A DNA stretch of 64,000 nucleotides from Arsukibacterium perlucidum DSM 18276. GTDB lineage: Bacteria > Pseudomonadota > Gammaproteobacteria > Enterobacterales > Alteromonadaceae. Made by a program: the position numbers and the translations under genes. The stretch's first letter is position 1. Every line of letters starts with the position of its first letter. Shown here one piece after another: positions 18,644 through 28,376 of the stretch. The stretch covers positions 1 through 64,000 of the forward strand of contig NZ_KB907706.1 of NCBI RefSeq assembly GCF_000382165.1. The letters are read 5' to 3'. Under the pieces are notes generated by a model. The model did not search any database, was not told the origin of the DNA, and was given only the letters and a program-made list of their open reading frames with translations.

Positions 18644-19480
18644 ATGACTGATTCAAAAAGTACAGACTCAAGCCCACGTAAAGGCATTTATCTGCTGCCA
18701 AACCTGCTGACAACAGGTGGTTTATTTGCAGGTTTTTTTGCAATTGTTTCATCGATGAATGGCCGGTTTGAAGCCGCAGCTGTCGCCATTTTTATTGCGA
18801 TGATCTTCGATGGCCTGGATGGTAGGGTTGCCCGGCTGACTAATACTCAGAGTGAGTTTGGTGCCCAGTACGATAGTATGTCAGATATGCTGTCATTTGG
18901 CGTTGCACCTGCATTGGTGGCTTACAACTGGGGTCTGGCTGATTTAGGTAAATTTGGCTGGCTGGCTGCATTTGTTTTTGTGGCTTGCGCAGCGCTGCGC
19001 CTGGCACGCTTTAATGCGAACCTGAGTGTTACCGATGGCCGGTTTTTCCAGGGGTTAGCCAGTCCGGCTGCAGCGGCAATCATTGCCGGTATGGTGTGGA
19101 CCGGATCTATTTACGAAATAAATGGTGACAAAATTGGCTATCTGGTTGGTTTGCTTACTATTGTTACCGGCTTGCTGATGGTAAGCAACTTTCGCTATCA
19201 TTCATTTAAAGATGTTAACTGGCGCGATCGGGTATCGTTTCTTGCGATATTATGTGTGGTGTTAGTGTTTGTGGTTATCGCTGCCCGTCCGGCAGAAATG
19301 CTGTTTGGTATCTTCTTTATTTATGCCTGCTCTGGGCCGGTTACGACTATACGCAGTGTGCGCAAGTTAAAGCTGGAGCATGTAGTTGGTGATACTAATG
19401 ATGCTGATTTCGCGGATGATTTGCAGGAACGTAATGATGCAGTAAAAGTTGACGAGCCTGATAACGAACCCAGGCCGTAA
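18644..19480 (+). CDS. pssA: CDP-diacylglycerol--serine O-phosphatidyltransferase
   Basis: Integral-membrane enzyme making phosphatidylserine, precursor of phosphatidylethanolamine. The CDP-alcohol phosphotransferase signature is intact (DGLDGRVAR, then G, D and D in EFGAQYDSMSDMLSFG, about residues 60-90), with about eight hydrophobic segments and a charged C-terminal tail. At 278 residues it is the membrane (type II, Bacillus-like) enzyme rather than the larger E. coli PLD-type PssA. A TATAAT at 18608-18613 is a likely -10. Confidence 0.93.
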   Translation: MTDSKSTDSSPRKGIYLLPNLLTTGGLFAGFFAIVSSMNGRFEAAAVAIFIAMIFDGLDGRVARLTNTQSEFGAQYDSMSDMLSFGVAPALVAYNWGLADLGKFGWLAAFVFVACAALRLARFNANLSVTDGRFFQGLASPAAAAIIAGMVWTGSIYEINGDKIGYLVGLLTIVTGLLMVSNFRYHSFKDVNWRDRVSFLAILCVVLVFVVIAARPAEMLFGIFFIYACSGPVTTIRSVRKLKLEHVVGDTNDADFADDLQERNDAVKVDEPDNEPRP

Positions 19481-19512
19481 CGCTATTTTTCTAACTGATA
19501 CTCTCCAGCTAA

Positions 19513-19543
19513 CAATGCCGTTACTTCAAAAGTAACGGCATTG
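19513..19543. terminator. bidirectional terminator between pssA and the chemoreceptor gene
   Basis: A perfect 13-bp stem (CAATGCCGTTACT / AGTAACGGCATTG) with a TCAAA loop lies between two convergent genes. U-tracts are short on both sides. Confidence 0.65.
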
Positions 19544-19548
19544 GTTTA

Positions 19549-21093
19549 TCAGCCAAAACTCTTGTTCAAACTTCTGATTTCGACAGCCTTCTGTTGTAAT
19601 TGCTGACTGTTTTCAGCAACGATTTTTATATTGGCCAGATTGCTATCTGCAATACTCTGAATAGCACCGACATTAGCTTCAACATCCTGAGCTACTGCGC
19701 CTTGCTGGGTAGCCGCTGTGGCTATCTGGCCAGAGAGGCTGGTAATGGTATTCATCATGCTGACAATCTCTGCAAGTTGCGCCTGGCTTTGTTTGGTTTG
19801 ATTAACAGACAACTCCGTTTGCTCTTTACTTTGTTGCATCACTTTGCCCCAGCTCAGCAGCGTTTGCTGAATTTCAGCAATAGATAATTTAATTTGTTCT
19901 GTCGCTTTATGGGTGCGGGTTGATAAGGCTCTTACTTCATCCGCGACTACTGCAAAGCCACGGCCATGCTCGCCAGCCCTGGCCGCTTCAATTGCGGCGT
20001 TAAGTGCCAGTAAATTGGTTTGATCGGCGATACCCTGAATTTCAGTCATCACGGTGCCAATTCGCTCGGCTTCCGTTGCCAGGCTATCAGCAGTATTGGC
20101 CGCGCCGCTAACTTCTAAAGCGAATTGCTGGACGGTGCTGGCAGTTTGCTGCATGGCTTGTTTGGCAGCTTCACAAATTGCATGAGTGGCAGCCACATGC
20201 TGGTTTGTATCAACAGTACGGCTGGCGATATCCTGCACGGTGGCGTTCAGTTGATGAATAGCAGTAGCGATGCCGATTAGTTGCTGCTTTTGCTTAGCTA
20301 CACCTTGTTCGGTTAGTTTCACCGCCTCCGTCTGGCTTTCGGCAATATGACTTAGGGCAGTAGTACTGTCCAGGGTACGGCCCAGTACTGTTCTTAAGCG
20401 AGCCTGCAACATCTTATTGTGGAAATCGGCAATACCAAATGGGCCAAAGCCGGAATAAATCCAGCGGGAAACGCTATCAAACTGCTGTTTCTGCAGCTGT
20501 AACTTATTGGGAATAACCAGTAATTCGTCATAGAAACAGAGTAGAAAAATTAACGGTAACAGGGTTGCTAGTAAAAATGCCGACCCGAAAAACCAGCTAC
20601 CTGCTGCAATAACGGTAACCGACAACAATACTGCCAGCAGCCGTTTAGCGCCGAAATTGCTACGCCAATCAGAAGGTATTCTACCTGCCAGCATCGCCGG
20701 GTAACTTAATTCAGCCCGTTTGACAGTCTGACTATCGGGTTTAACCCTTACTGACTGGTAGCCAACCAGTTTATCTTGCTGAAATATTGGTGTGATAAAA
20801 GCATCGACCCAATAGTAGCGGCCATCCTTACAAAGGTTTTTTACAATGCCGCGCCAGGATTCTCCCTTCTTAAGTTTTTGCCATAAGTCGGCAAAGGCCG
20901 CTGCTGGCATATCAGGATGGCGAACGATATTATGATTTTTACCGACTAATTCATCATTGCTATAGCCAGCAATTTTACAGAAGGCGTCGTTGGCATAAGT
21001 GACAACGCCACGTAAGTCGGTAGTGGATACCAGCTCTTCGCTGGCGGAGTAGCTTACTTCTTCGTTGATCAGGTGGCTGTTACGACGCTTCAT
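19549..21093 (-). CDS. PAS-domain methyl-accepting chemotaxis protein (Aer-like)
   Basis: A 514-residue chemoreceptor. The N-terminal PAS domain (about residues 20-110) has the Aer-type pattern [30 protein letters not shown] and [13 protein letters not shown], which in Aer binds FAD. A hydrophobic hairpin at about 150-185 anchors it without a periplasmic domain. The C-terminal signalling hairpin contains the conserved [34 protein letters not shown] segment that docks CheA/CheW. Aerotaxis or energy taxis is the likely role. It has no C-terminal CheR-tethering pentapeptide. Confidence 0.88.
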   Translation of the reverse strand: MKRRNSHLINEEVSYSASEELVSTTDLRGVVTYANDAFCKIAGYSNDELVGKNHNIVRHPDMPAAAFADLWQKLKKGESWRGIVKNLCKDGRYYWVDAFITPIFQQDKLVGYQSVRVKPDSQTVKRAELSYPAMLAGRIPSDWRSNFGAKRLLAVLLSVTVIAAGSWFFGSAFLLATLLPLIFLLCFYDELLVIPNKLQLQKQQFDSVSRWIYSGFGPFGIADFHNKMLQARLRTVLGRTLDSTTALSHIAESQTEAVKLTEQGVAKQKQQLIGIATAIHQLNATVQDIASRTVDTNQHVAATHAICEAAKQAMQQTASTVQQFALEVSGAANTADSLATEAERIGTVMTEIQGIADQTNLLALNAAIEAARAGEHGRGFAVVADEVRALSTRTHKATEQIKLSIAEIQQTLLSWGKVMQQSKEQTELSVNQTKQSQAQLAEIVSMMNTITSLSGQIATAATQQGAVAQDVEANVGAIQSIADSNLANIKIVAENSQQLQQKAVEIRSLNKSFG

Positions 21094-21309
21094 GCTGCTC
21101 CAGTTAGGGTTTAAGGACTATGCGTTCAATACTACTGTAAATCATAGTTTATTTCAGCAAACTCACCTGCACATTAAGGCTATTTGAGCGCACAGTCGCT
21201 ACAAAGAGATTGTTGAATTTACTTCTGCGCGGTAAATTAGCAGTAATGCTTGAGATTTTGACGTTGCCACCCCATGTTGGATGGCACAATTTAAAAGTAA
21301 GGGTCCCAC

Positions 21310-22896
21310 TTGGCTGATATTCTGCAACATCGCCTGCATGCGCTGGCTTCCGATCAAAATAAAGATGCTGTAGTCGGGATAAAGCGGGGGATTGAGCGCG
21401 AAACTCTGCGAATTAATAGCAATGGTAGTCTTGCCCTGACGCCACATCCTGCCAGCCTGGGGTCTGCATTAACCCATCCGTGGATTACCACTGACTTTTC
21501 AGAGTCGCTGCTTGAGTTTATTACTCCGGCCAGCGACAGTATTGATACCACCCTGGCTCAATTAGCAGATATTCACCGTTATACGGTGAAGCAACTGGGA
21601 GCAGAAGGGCTCTGGCCAGCCAGTATGCCGTGCTTTATTGATAAGGAAACCACTATTCCATTGGCACAATATGGTAATTCAAATGTTGGCCGGATGAAGA
21701 CGTTATACCGCAAAGGGCTGCACAACCGTTACGGTAGTATGATGCAGGCTATTAGTGGGGTACATTATAATTTTTCGCTACCACAAAGCTTCTGGCGGCT
21801 CTATCAGCAGCAACTCGGTGACCAGAGCACTTTGCAAGACTTTATTTCAGAGCAATATCTGGCGCTTATTCGCAATTACAAACGCTATGCCTGGCTTATC
21901 GTTTATTTGTTTGGCGCATCGCCGGCCATGTGTCAATCGTTTCTGGCCGGGCGTAGTTCACGTTATCCTTTCCAGCAACTGGGTAAAGGCACACTGTATT
22001 TACCCTACGCCACGTCATTGCGGATGAGCGATTTAGGTTATACCAACAGTGCTCAGTCCAGCCTCAGTATTACTTACAATAGTCTGCCGGAATACATTGC
22101 CGGTTTGCATAGCGCGGTTAGTCAGCCATCGGCTGAGTATCAGGATATTGGTGTAAAGAAAAATGGTGAATACCAACAACTGAATGGCAATGTACTGCAG
22201 ATTGAAAATGAATTTTATTCGACTATCCGGCCAAAGCGCACAACTGAGTCGGGTGAGCGGCCTACCTGTGCTCTAGCTAAACGTGGGGTTGAGTATATTG
22301 AAGTAAGGGCGCTGGATGTTAATCCCTTTAGTAGTATTGGCATTAATGCTGAGCAAATGCGTTTACTCGATATCTTTTTGCTTTACTGTTTATTACAGGA
22401 CAGCCCACCACTTTCTGATGAGCAACAAACGATAACCGAACAGAATCTGCGAAAGGTTGTTACCGATGGCCGGCGTATTAACCTTGAACTAATGCAAGAT
22501 GGTAACAACAGGCTAATGTTGGACTGGGCTGAACAAATATTCGCCGACATGATGCCAATAGCTAACTGGCTTGATTCTGCTTATCAGGGCACAGCGTATC
22601 AGGCGGCGTTAAAACAGTACTACCTGTGTTTACTGGATCCGGCGCAGACCTTTTCAGGCAAACTATTAAACCAGTTGCTTGCTGATCAACAGGACAATGG
22701 TCATTTTATGCTGGCAAAAGCCGAACAGTATCGGGCAGAGCTACTTAATGAACAGTATCAGTTCTACAATGCCGAAGATTTTGCTAGGGCAGCAACGGAG
22801 TCGGTGCAAAAACAGCAGCAAATTGAGGCAGCCGATACTCTGAGTTTTGACCAGTACATTTCTGAATATTTTGCGGAAGTGCCGGCCTGCAGTTAA
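21310..22896 (+). CDS. gshA: glutamate-cysteine ligase
   Basis: First step of glutathione synthesis. The 528-residue protein (E. coli 518) has the class-1 GshA landmarks GIKRGIERETLRI, HPWITTDFSESLLEFITP, YGNSNVGRMKTLYRKGL, and GVEYIEVRALDVNPF. The start is TTG at 21310, with AAGGG about 5-9 nt upstream; no internal ATG gives a sensible N-terminus. Confidence 0.97.
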   Translation: MADILQHRLHALASDQNKDAVVGIKRGIERETLRINSNGSLALTPHPASLGSALTHPWITTDFSESLLEFITPASDSIDTTLAQLADIHRYTVKQLGAEGLWPASMPCFIDKETTIPLAQYGNSNVGRMKTLYRKGLHNRYGSMMQAISGVHYNFSLPQSFWRLYQQQLGDQSTLQDFISEQYLALIRNYKRYAWLIVYLFGASPAMCQSFLAGRSSRYPFQQLGKGTLYLPYATSLRMSDLGYTNSAQSSLSITYNSLPEYIAGLHSAVSQPSAEYQDIGVKKNGEYQQLNGNVLQIENEFYSTIRPKRTTESGERPTCALAKRGVEYIEVRALDVNPFSSIGINAEQMRLLDIFLLYCLLQDSPPLSDEQQTITEQNLRKVVTDGRRINLELMQDGNNRLMLDWAEQIFADMMPIANWLDSAYQGTAYQAALKQYYLCLLDPAQTFSGKLLNQLLADQQDNGHFMLAKAEQYRAELLNEQYQFYNAEDFARAATESVQKQQQIEAADTLSFDQYISEYFAEVPACS

Positions 22897-22945
22897 TTGC
22901 TGAGAGTATCTGAAAAAACTTGAAAAAAATCATCATAAAAAAAAG

Positions 22946-22965
22946 CGGCTGCCTGATGGCAGCCG
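22946..22965 (-). terminator. hairpin after gshA with its U-tract on the minus strand
   Basis: CGGCTGCC / GGCAGCCG with a TGAT loop. On the plus strand it is preceded by an A-run, so a U-tract forms only for minus-strand transcripts. On the plus strand the tail is only TTAAAA. It could stop gshA weakly and block antisense transcripts entering gshA. Confidence 0.6.
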
Positions 22966-23034
22966 TTAAAAGGAGAATCCAGGGAAAAACAAAAAACTTG
23001 GTTTGCATCCTTGCACACTGTTAGAATCAGGCTG

Positions 23035-23673
23035 ATGAGTAAAGTTCAAATTAACAATAAATACTTTAAAAATGCAGTTGCACTGACATTAGCTGTGGTG
23101 CTTGTCGGCTGTAGCACTCCCCCCCCGCAGAACACCTCTGATATATGCGACATTTTCCGGGAAAACCGTTCCTGGTATAAAGCAGCGGCAGCCGCCAGCG
23201 ATAAATGGGGGATGCCAATAGCGTTGCCCATGAGTATTATGTACCAGGAAAGCAGCTTTAAACATAACGCCAGGCCGCCGATGCGCTGGTTTCTGGGCTT
23301 TATTCCTTATGGCCGTGCCAGTTCAGCTTATGGCTATTCTCAGGCCAAAACGGTTACCTGGGATGAATATGTCAAAGAAGCAGATAGGTTCTGGGCCAGT
23401 CGTGACGATTTTGCCGATGCTATCGACTTTATGGGTTGGTACATCGATAAAACGCACCGTCTGAATAAGGTGTCGAAGTGGGACGGTTACAACCAATACC
23501 TGAATTACCATGAAGGCTGGGGCGGATACCGGCGCGGTAGTTACAAAAAAAAAGCCTGGCTTTTGACGGTAGCCCGTCGGGTGGATGATCGGGCAAAGAT
23601 ATACAGTGCGCAACTGAAAAAGTGTGAAAAAGATTTGCAGCGTGGTTGGTTACGACGGCTGCTCTTTGATTAA
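23035..23673 (+). CDS. lipoprotein with lytic-transglycosylase-like (SLT) domain
   Basis: A 212-residue protein with a lipoprotein signal (lipobox LVGC, Cys at about residue 27 of this start). The mature part resembles SLT-fold lytic transglycosylases, with the predicted catalytic Glu in SIMYQESSF, an AYGYSQAKTVTWDEY segment like the GLMQ region, and a YNQYLNYHEGWGGYRRG segment matching the family AYN motif. It probably cleaves peptidoglycan from the outer-membrane or inner-membrane side. The ATG at 23035 (MSKVQ) is preferred over a TTG at 23011. Confidence 0.82.
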   Translation: MSKVQINNKYFKNAVALTLAVVLVGCSTPPPQNTSDICDIFRENRSWYKAAAAASDKWGMPIALPMSIMYQESSFKHNARPPMRWFLGFIPYGRASSAYGYSQAKTVTWDEYVKEADRFWASRDDFADAIDFMGWYIDKTHRLNKVSKWDGYNQYLNYHEGWGGYRRGSYKKKAWLLTVARRVDDRAKIYSAQLKKCEKDLQRGWLRRLLFD

Positions 23674-23714
23674 CGCTGCTGGCAAATATAGTTCTAATGG
23701 TGTCCAGAATTAAT

Positions 23715-24998
23715 TTACAGGTTTTTCAGCATGGATTTTTTCGGACTAATCAGCAGCCGGACACTTTTAATCATATTGTCCTGTACATCTACAATTTCCA
23801 TCGGGTAGCCCGCCAGTTTAACGCTTAACCGGCCCTGTGGAATTTCTTCCAGATACTCCAGAATTAAACCATTCAGGGTTTTCGGGCCATCTGTAGGCAG
23901 GGCCATTTTCATTTCCCGGTTTAAATCCCGTAAGTTGATACTGCCATCTATCAAAAATGTGCCGTCGGGCTGAGCCAGGATATCTTCGTTGGTATCTTCA
24001 GCAATGTCGGTGGTAAATTCGCCTACCACCTCTTCTAAAATATCAGCCAGGGTAACCAGACCCTGAATATCACCATATTCATCTACCACCAGACCAATCC
24101 GGTCCTTGGCACCCTGAAATTTTAATAGTTGAGTATTAAGCGGTGTGCCTTCCGGGATAAAATATATCTCACTGGCAGCCCGCAATAGCGATGCTTTGGT
24201 CAGTTGCTCTTTAATCAGCAGGCGCATCAGTTCACGGGGGTGAACAAAACCAATAGCATCGTCAATATTATCCCGGTAAAGCAAAATGCGGCTATATTGG
24301 AAGTTAGCCAGCTGCCGTTCGATATCTTTCCATTCGTCATTAATATCGATGCCGACAATCTCATTACGCGGGATCATAATATCTTCAACGGTGGCATTTT
24401 CCAGATCGAGCACTCCCACCAGCATATTCTGATGCTGCTCAGGGATCAGCGCCCCGGCTTCATACACCACGGTACGCAACTCTTCTGCACTTAAACTATT
24501 GCCCTGGTGCTTTTCCGGACTAACACCAAGTAAGTTAAGCAAACCATTGGTTACTTTGTTCAGGGCCCAGACAAACGGATAGAAAATCTTCAACAAAACA
24601 GATAACACTGCTGAGGTTGGCAGCGCCACTTTTTCAGGGTGTAACGCTGCTAAGGTCTTTGGCGTGACTTCAGCGAAGATTAAAATAACAACAGTCAGTA
24701 CAATTGGCGCAATTGCAACGCCATAGTCGCCATAAAGCCTGACACCTATAATGGTCGCCACTGTTGAGGCGAAAATGTTGACCAGATTGTTACCTATCAG
24801 AATCAGGCCGATTAAGCGGTCAGGGCGCTTTAATAAGCGGCTAACCCGCAAGGCAGCTTTATTTTTGGCATTTGTCAGGTGTTTAAGGCGGTAAGGGTTA
24901 ACAGACATCATGCCTGTTTCAGAGCCTGAAAAATAAGCAGAAAGTACAATAAGCACGCCTAGAATTATAAACAGCGTACTGGTCGATATGTCGTCCAA
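23715..24998 (-). CDS. yfjD: CNNM/CorB-family transporter-associated protein (YfjD/HlyC-CorC family)
   Basis: A 427-residue membrane protein: an N-terminal CNNM (DUF21) domain with about four TM helices (FSGSETGMMSVN and GNNLVNIFASTVATIIG are the conserved parts), two cytoplasmic CBS domains (about residues 200-330) and a C-terminal CorC_HlyC domain (GTFLIDGSINLRDLN). Members are implicated in Mg2+ export and in resistance to divalent cations. Same strand as ypjD, 81 bp downstream of it, as in E. coli. Confidence 0.92.
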   Translation of the reverse strand: MDDISTSTLFIILGVLIVLSAYFSGSETGMMSVNPYRLKHLTNAKNKAALRVSRLLKRPDRLIGLILIGNNLVNIFASTVATIIGVRLYGDYGVAIAPIVLTVVILIFAEVTPKTLAALHPEKVALPTSAVLSVLLKIFYPFVWALNKVTNGLLNLLGVSPEKHQGNSLSAEELRTVVYEAGALIPEQHQNMLVGVLDLENATVEDIMIPRNEIVGIDINDEWKDIERQLANFQYSRILLYRDNIDDAIGFVHPRELMRLLIKEQLTKASLLRAASEIYFIPEGTPLNTQLLKFQGAKDRIGLVVDEYGDIQGLVTLADILEEVVGEFTTDIAEDTNEDILAQPDGTFLIDGSINLRDLNREMKMALPTDGPKTLNGLILEYLEEIPQGRLSVKLAGYPMEIVDVQDNMIKSVRLLISPKKSMLKNL

Positions 24999-25079
24999 AA
25001 GCTAAATACCTTTATTGCCAAACATCAATTTGCATCTTAACAGCAGATTAGCGCCAGGCGCCATCAAAAACCATTAAAA

Positions 25080-25889
25080 TCAGCCCAAGCGGTCAATTAT
25101 CACTTCTTTGACAAAACGGCTGCCAAAATAGGCCAGAGTAAGCAGGCTGGTACCAATTAACATTAAGGTAATAGCGGTTCTGCCGCGCCAGCCTTTGCGG
25201 GCATGGCCCCAGCATAAACTAGCAAAAACCAGAAATGCCAAAGTACTGAGTATGGTTTTATGCAGGTTGGCGTTGCCTAACCAATTTTCAATAAATACCA
25301 CGCCAATAGCTAACGCAATGCCGAGTAACACAGTGCCGGCCATTAGCAACCGAAACTGAATAGTTTCTGCCTGCATTAAAGGCGGTAAATACTGACTTAC
25401 CGGCGTAAAGTCTTTTTGTTTTAACTTAGTGCTGATGTAACTGACCTGAAAAGAGTACAACGTTGCCATGGTAAGCACCACATAAGCCAGGAAAGCCAGG
25501 GAAATATGAACCAGCAGGCTGATGTCTTGTTCAAAGTGCTGTAGCTGCAAGTCCTGAGGTACCAGTAGAGTGGCAATTTGTATTAGCGCTGCAAAGCCAT
25601 ACACCACCGGCAGCAGCAATATAGTAGGCGTGCGTAATGCAGTTACCGTTACTGCAACAGTAACCAGCCAGCACACCAGAGAACTGACATTAATTAAACT
25701 AAAGTTCTGGCCGGCAGGTGTAAACAGGGTTTGAGTCAGGGCCAGCATGTGTAATACCAGCCCAAGGATCCCGGCACTGAACATTAATTTAAAATGCGGA
25801 CCTTTTGGATGAAATAACCTCATTAACACTGAGCCTGTTGCCAGTAAATAGGCAGCTAATGCGAATAATGGAAGCAGTCCGGTCATCAT
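25080..25889 (-). CDS. ypjD: YpjD/CcsA-like inner-membrane protein
   Basis: A 269-residue protein with about eight hydrophobic helices, matching the cytochrome c assembly (CcsA/CcmF-like) fold family of YpjD. The segment LLVHISLAFLAYVVLTMATLYSFQ holds the family His. The ATG at 25889 has AGGA six bases upstream. The gene sits divergent from ffh, as in E. coli. No role in cytochrome c assembly has been shown for YpjD; it is often linked to the neighbouring CNNM protein. Confidence 0.88.
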   Translation of the reverse strand: MMTGLLPLFALAAYLLATGSVLMRLFHPKGPHFKLMFSAGILGLVLHMLALTQTLFTPAGQNFSLINVSSLVCWLVTVAVTVTALRTPTILLLPVVYGFAALIQIATLLVPQDLQLQHFEQDISLLVHISLAFLAYVVLTMATLYSFQVSYISTKLKQKDFTPVSQYLPPLMQAETIQFRLLMAGTVLLGIALAIGVVFIENWLGNANLHKTILSTLAFLVFASLCWGHARKGWRGRTAITLMLIGTSLLTLAYFGSRFVKEVIIDRLG

Positions 25890-25997
25890 CAACAATCCTG
25901 TAATTCAGTTAGTTGGCTATTGTATGGTAACTATTTACTAATGCCCAGTAGTTATGGCTTAGAGTTAGTGCTGGTAACTTTAGCATGTGATAAGCGG

Positions 25998-26026
25998 CTG
26001 ACGTAACTGGCCGGCTGCGTTATAAT
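25998..26026 (+). promoter_or_regulatory. sigma70 promoter of ffh
   Basis: CTGACG at 25998-26003, a 17-bp spacer and a perfect TATAAT at 26021-26026, followed by a GC-rich discriminator (CGGCGC). It lies 31 bp before the ffh ATG. Confidence 0.6.
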
Positions 26027-26056
26027 CGGCGCAATAGTTGAAAACGGGTAATAAAA

Positions 26057-27424
26057 ATGTTTGAGAACCTGTCGGATCGGTTAAGTAAAACCTTAAAAAA
26101 TATCAGCGGCCGCGGCCGGCTGACTGAAGACAATATAAAAGAGACCTTACGCGAAGTGCGGATGGCGCTGTTAGAAGCAGACGTTGCCTTGCCAGTAGTA
26201 CGTGACTTCGTTGCTAATGTTAAAGAGCGTTCTGTCGGCCTGGAAGTAAGTAAAAGCCTGACTCCGGGCCAGGAATTTCTGAAAATTGTCCGTCAAGCCT
26301 TAGAGGAGGCGATGGGCGAGGCCAACGAAGAGCTGGCGCTGAACACTCAGCCTCCGGCAGTCGTCTTGATGGCTGGTTTACAGGGTGCCGGTAAAACTAC
26401 CTCTGTCGCGAAACTGGCAAAATTTTTAAAAGAACGCAAAAAGAAGAAAGTGCTGGTGGTATCGGCTGATATTTACCGGCCAGCTGCTATTAAACAATTG
26501 GAAACACTGGCCGCTGATGTAGGGGTGGAATTTTTCCCCAGCGACTTAACTCAGCAACCAGTAGCAATCGTTAACGCGGCTATTGCCCACGCCCGCACCC
26601 GGATGTTCGATGTGCTGCTGGTCGATACCGCAGGTCGTTTGCATGTCGACAGTGACATGATGAACGAGATCAAGGCGCTGCATGCTGCGGTTAAACCGAT
26701 AGAAACGCTGTTCGTGGTTGATGCGATGACTGGCCAGGATGCGGCTAACACCGCTAAGGCGTTTAATGAAGCATTGCCACTAACCGGGGTGATTTTAACT
26801 AAGGCCGATGGTGATGCCCGTGGCGGTGCGGCGCTATCTATTCGTCATATTACCGGTAAGCCGATTAAATTTATTGGTACTGGCGAAAAAACTGATGCAT
26901 TAGAGCCCTTTCACCCTGATCGGATTGCCTCGCGTATTTTAGGTATGGGCGATGTGCTCAGCTTAATTGAAGATCTGGAACAAAAAGTCGATAAAGACAA
27001 AGCGGCAAAGATGGCCCAGAAGATGATGAAAGGCAAAGGCTTTTCATTGGAAGATTTTCGGGATCAGCTGGTGCAGATGCGTGGTATGGGCGGCATGATG
27101 TCATTAATGGATAAATTGCCCGGTATGAAAAACTTACCTGCTGGTGCTGCCAGCCAGCTGGACGAAAAACAATTTGTCCGGATGGAAGCTATTATTAACT
27201 CGATGACCCCAAAAGAGCGCAATTACCCTGACCTTATTAAAGGCTCACGCAAAAAGCGGATCGCGGCGGGCTCTGGTTGTCAGGTGCAGGATATTAATAA
27301 GTTGCTGAAACAATTTATGCAAATGCAGAAAATGATGAAGCAGATGTCTGGCAAGGGCGGCTTGATGAAAATGATGCGTGGTATGGGCGGCAAACTGCCG
27401 CCGGGTATGTTGCCGCCACGCTGA
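26057..27424 (+). CDS. ffh: signal recognition particle protein Ffh
   Basis: SRP54 GTPase that, with 4.5S RNA, brings membrane proteins to FtsY and SecYEG. The 455-residue protein has the N-domain four-helix bundle, G-domain motifs GLQGAGKTT (residues 107-115), DTAGRLH and [10 protein letters not shown], and a methionine-rich M-domain from about residue 300 ([24 protein letters not shown]) with the RNA-binding [20 protein letters not shown] helix. C-terminus ends in Met/Gly-rich [12 protein letters not shown]. Confidence 0.98.
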   Translation: MFENLSDRLSKTLKNISGRGRLTEDNIKETLREVRMALLEADVALPVVRDFVANVKERSVGLEVSKSLTPGQEFLKIVRQALEEAMGEANEELALNTQPPAVVLMAGLQGAGKTTSVAKLAKFLKERKKKKVLVVSADIYRPAAIKQLETLAADVGVEFFPSDLTQQPVAIVNAAIAHARTRMFDVLLVDTAGRLHVDSDMMNEIKALHAAVKPIETLFVVDAMTGQDAANTAKAFNEALPLTGVILTKADGDARGGAALSIRHITGKPIKFIGTGEKTDALEPFHPDRIASRILGMGDVLSLIEDLEQKVDKDKAAKMAQKMMKGKGFSLEDFRDQLVQMRGMGGMMSLMDKLPGMKNLPAGAASQLDEKQFVRMEAIINSMTPKERNYPDLIKGSRKKRIAAGSGCQVQDINKLLKQFMQMQKMMKQMSGKGGLMKMMRGMGGKLPPGMLPPR

Positions 27425-27460
27425 ACCGGCTGACGGACCTGCTGTAAAGCCTGAAATGCC

Positions 27461-27488
27461 TTGCATTTGCAGCAAAAATCCGTACAAT
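27461..27488 (+). promoter_or_regulatory. sigma70 promoter of the rpsP operon
   Basis: TTGCAT at 27461-27466, a 16-bp spacer and TACAAT at 27483-27488. A terminator-like hairpin follows directly (27494-27517), so transcripts from here would have it as the first leader structure. Confidence 0.55.
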
Positions 27489-27493
27489 GCAGC

Positions 27494-27528
27494 AGCCCTT
27501 CAGTCTGACTGGGGGCTTTATTATTTTT
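27494..27528 (+). terminator. terminator-like hairpin between ffh and rpsP
   Basis: AGCCC-tt-CAGTC-t-GACTG-g-GGGCT forms an 10-pair stem with a one-base loop or slightly larger opened loop, followed by TTATTATTTTTT. It can end ffh transcription, but because a promoter lies just upstream it could also act as a leader attenuator of the ribosomal-protein operon. Confidence 0.7.
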
Positions 27529-27560
27529 TAAAACCTGAACGATTATTTTTAGAGGACGGT

Positions 27561-27812
27561 ATGGTAACTATTCGTTTACAACGTGGTGGCGCGAAAAAGC
27601 GTCCATTTTACCAAGTTGTGGTAGCGGACAGCCGTTTTGCTCGTGACGGCCGCTTTATTGAGCGCGTGGGTTTCTTTAACCCAATCGCTGGCGGTACTGA
27701 AGAGAAACTGCGTCTGGACCTGGAGCGTGTTGATCACTGGGTAGCACAAGGTGCTGCATTAAGTGACCGCGTTGCAAACCTGGTAAAAACCGCTAAGAAA
27801 GCAGCTGCTTAA
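27561..27812 (+). CDS. rpsP: 30S ribosomal protein bS16
   Basis: An 83-residue protein matching bS16 along its length ([20 protein letters not shown] at the start; E. coli 82 aa). The ATG at 27561 has AGAGGA 5-10 nt upstream. First gene of the rpsP-rimM-trmD-rplS operon. A longer open frame running back into ffh is not used. Confidence 0.98.
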   Translation: MVTIRLQRGGAKKRPFYQVVVADSRFARDGRFIERVGFFNPIAGGTEEKLRLDLERVDHWVAQGAALSDRVANLVKTAKKAAA

Positions 27813-27839
27813 TTAGCAATTTGGTGTGGAGTAGTAACC

Positions 27840-28376
27840 TTGAGTGACAAAGACGACAAAGACTTAGTTGTCCTTGGTAAGTTTGGTGCCGTATACGGCA
27901 TTAATGGCTGGCTTAAGGTAGTTGCTTACACCGATATCCCGGAAGGGATTTTTGACTACACACCCTGGCAAATTAAATTGCAGGGTAACTGGCAACCAGT
28001 GCAGGTTTCAAGCTGGAAGCGCCATAGTAATGGCCTGATAGCGAAACTGGACGGCATCAGTGACCGTGATATTGCCCAGCGTTATGTTAACGCTGAAATA
28101 GCGGTAACTGCGCAGACGCTACCTTCATTAGAAGATGGCGATTACTACTGGAAAGACCTGATGGGTCTGGCAGTAGTAAACGAAGCGGGTTATCACTTAG
28201 GTGAAGTATCGGACATGATGGAAACTGGCTCGAACGACGTTATCGTTGTCAAAGCTAACCGGACGGATGCATTTGGTAAAAAAGAGCGTTTGTTGCCGTT
28301 TTTAACCGATACAGTGGTAAAAAGCGTCAACCTGGCTGAAAAGCGAATTATTGTTGACTGGGACCCGGCGTTTTAA
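27840..28376 (+). CDS. rimM: ribosome maturation factor RimM
   Basis: A 178-residue 16S rRNA-processing factor that binds uS19 during 30S head assembly. N-terminal RimM domain ([23 protein letters not shown]) and C-terminal PRC barrel ([36 protein letters not shown]). The start is TTG at 27840 with GTGGAG 8-13 nt upstream. The stop overlaps the trmD ATG (TAATG). Confidence 0.97.
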   Translation: MSDKDDKDLVVLGKFGAVYGINGWLKVVAYTDIPEGIFDYTPWQIKLQGNWQPVQVSSWKRHSNGLIAKLDGISDRDIAQRYVNAEIAVTAQTLPSLEDGDYYWKDLMGLAVVNEAGYHLGEVSDMMETGSNDVIVVKANRTDAFGKKERLLPFLTDTVVKSVNLAEKRIIVDWDPAF

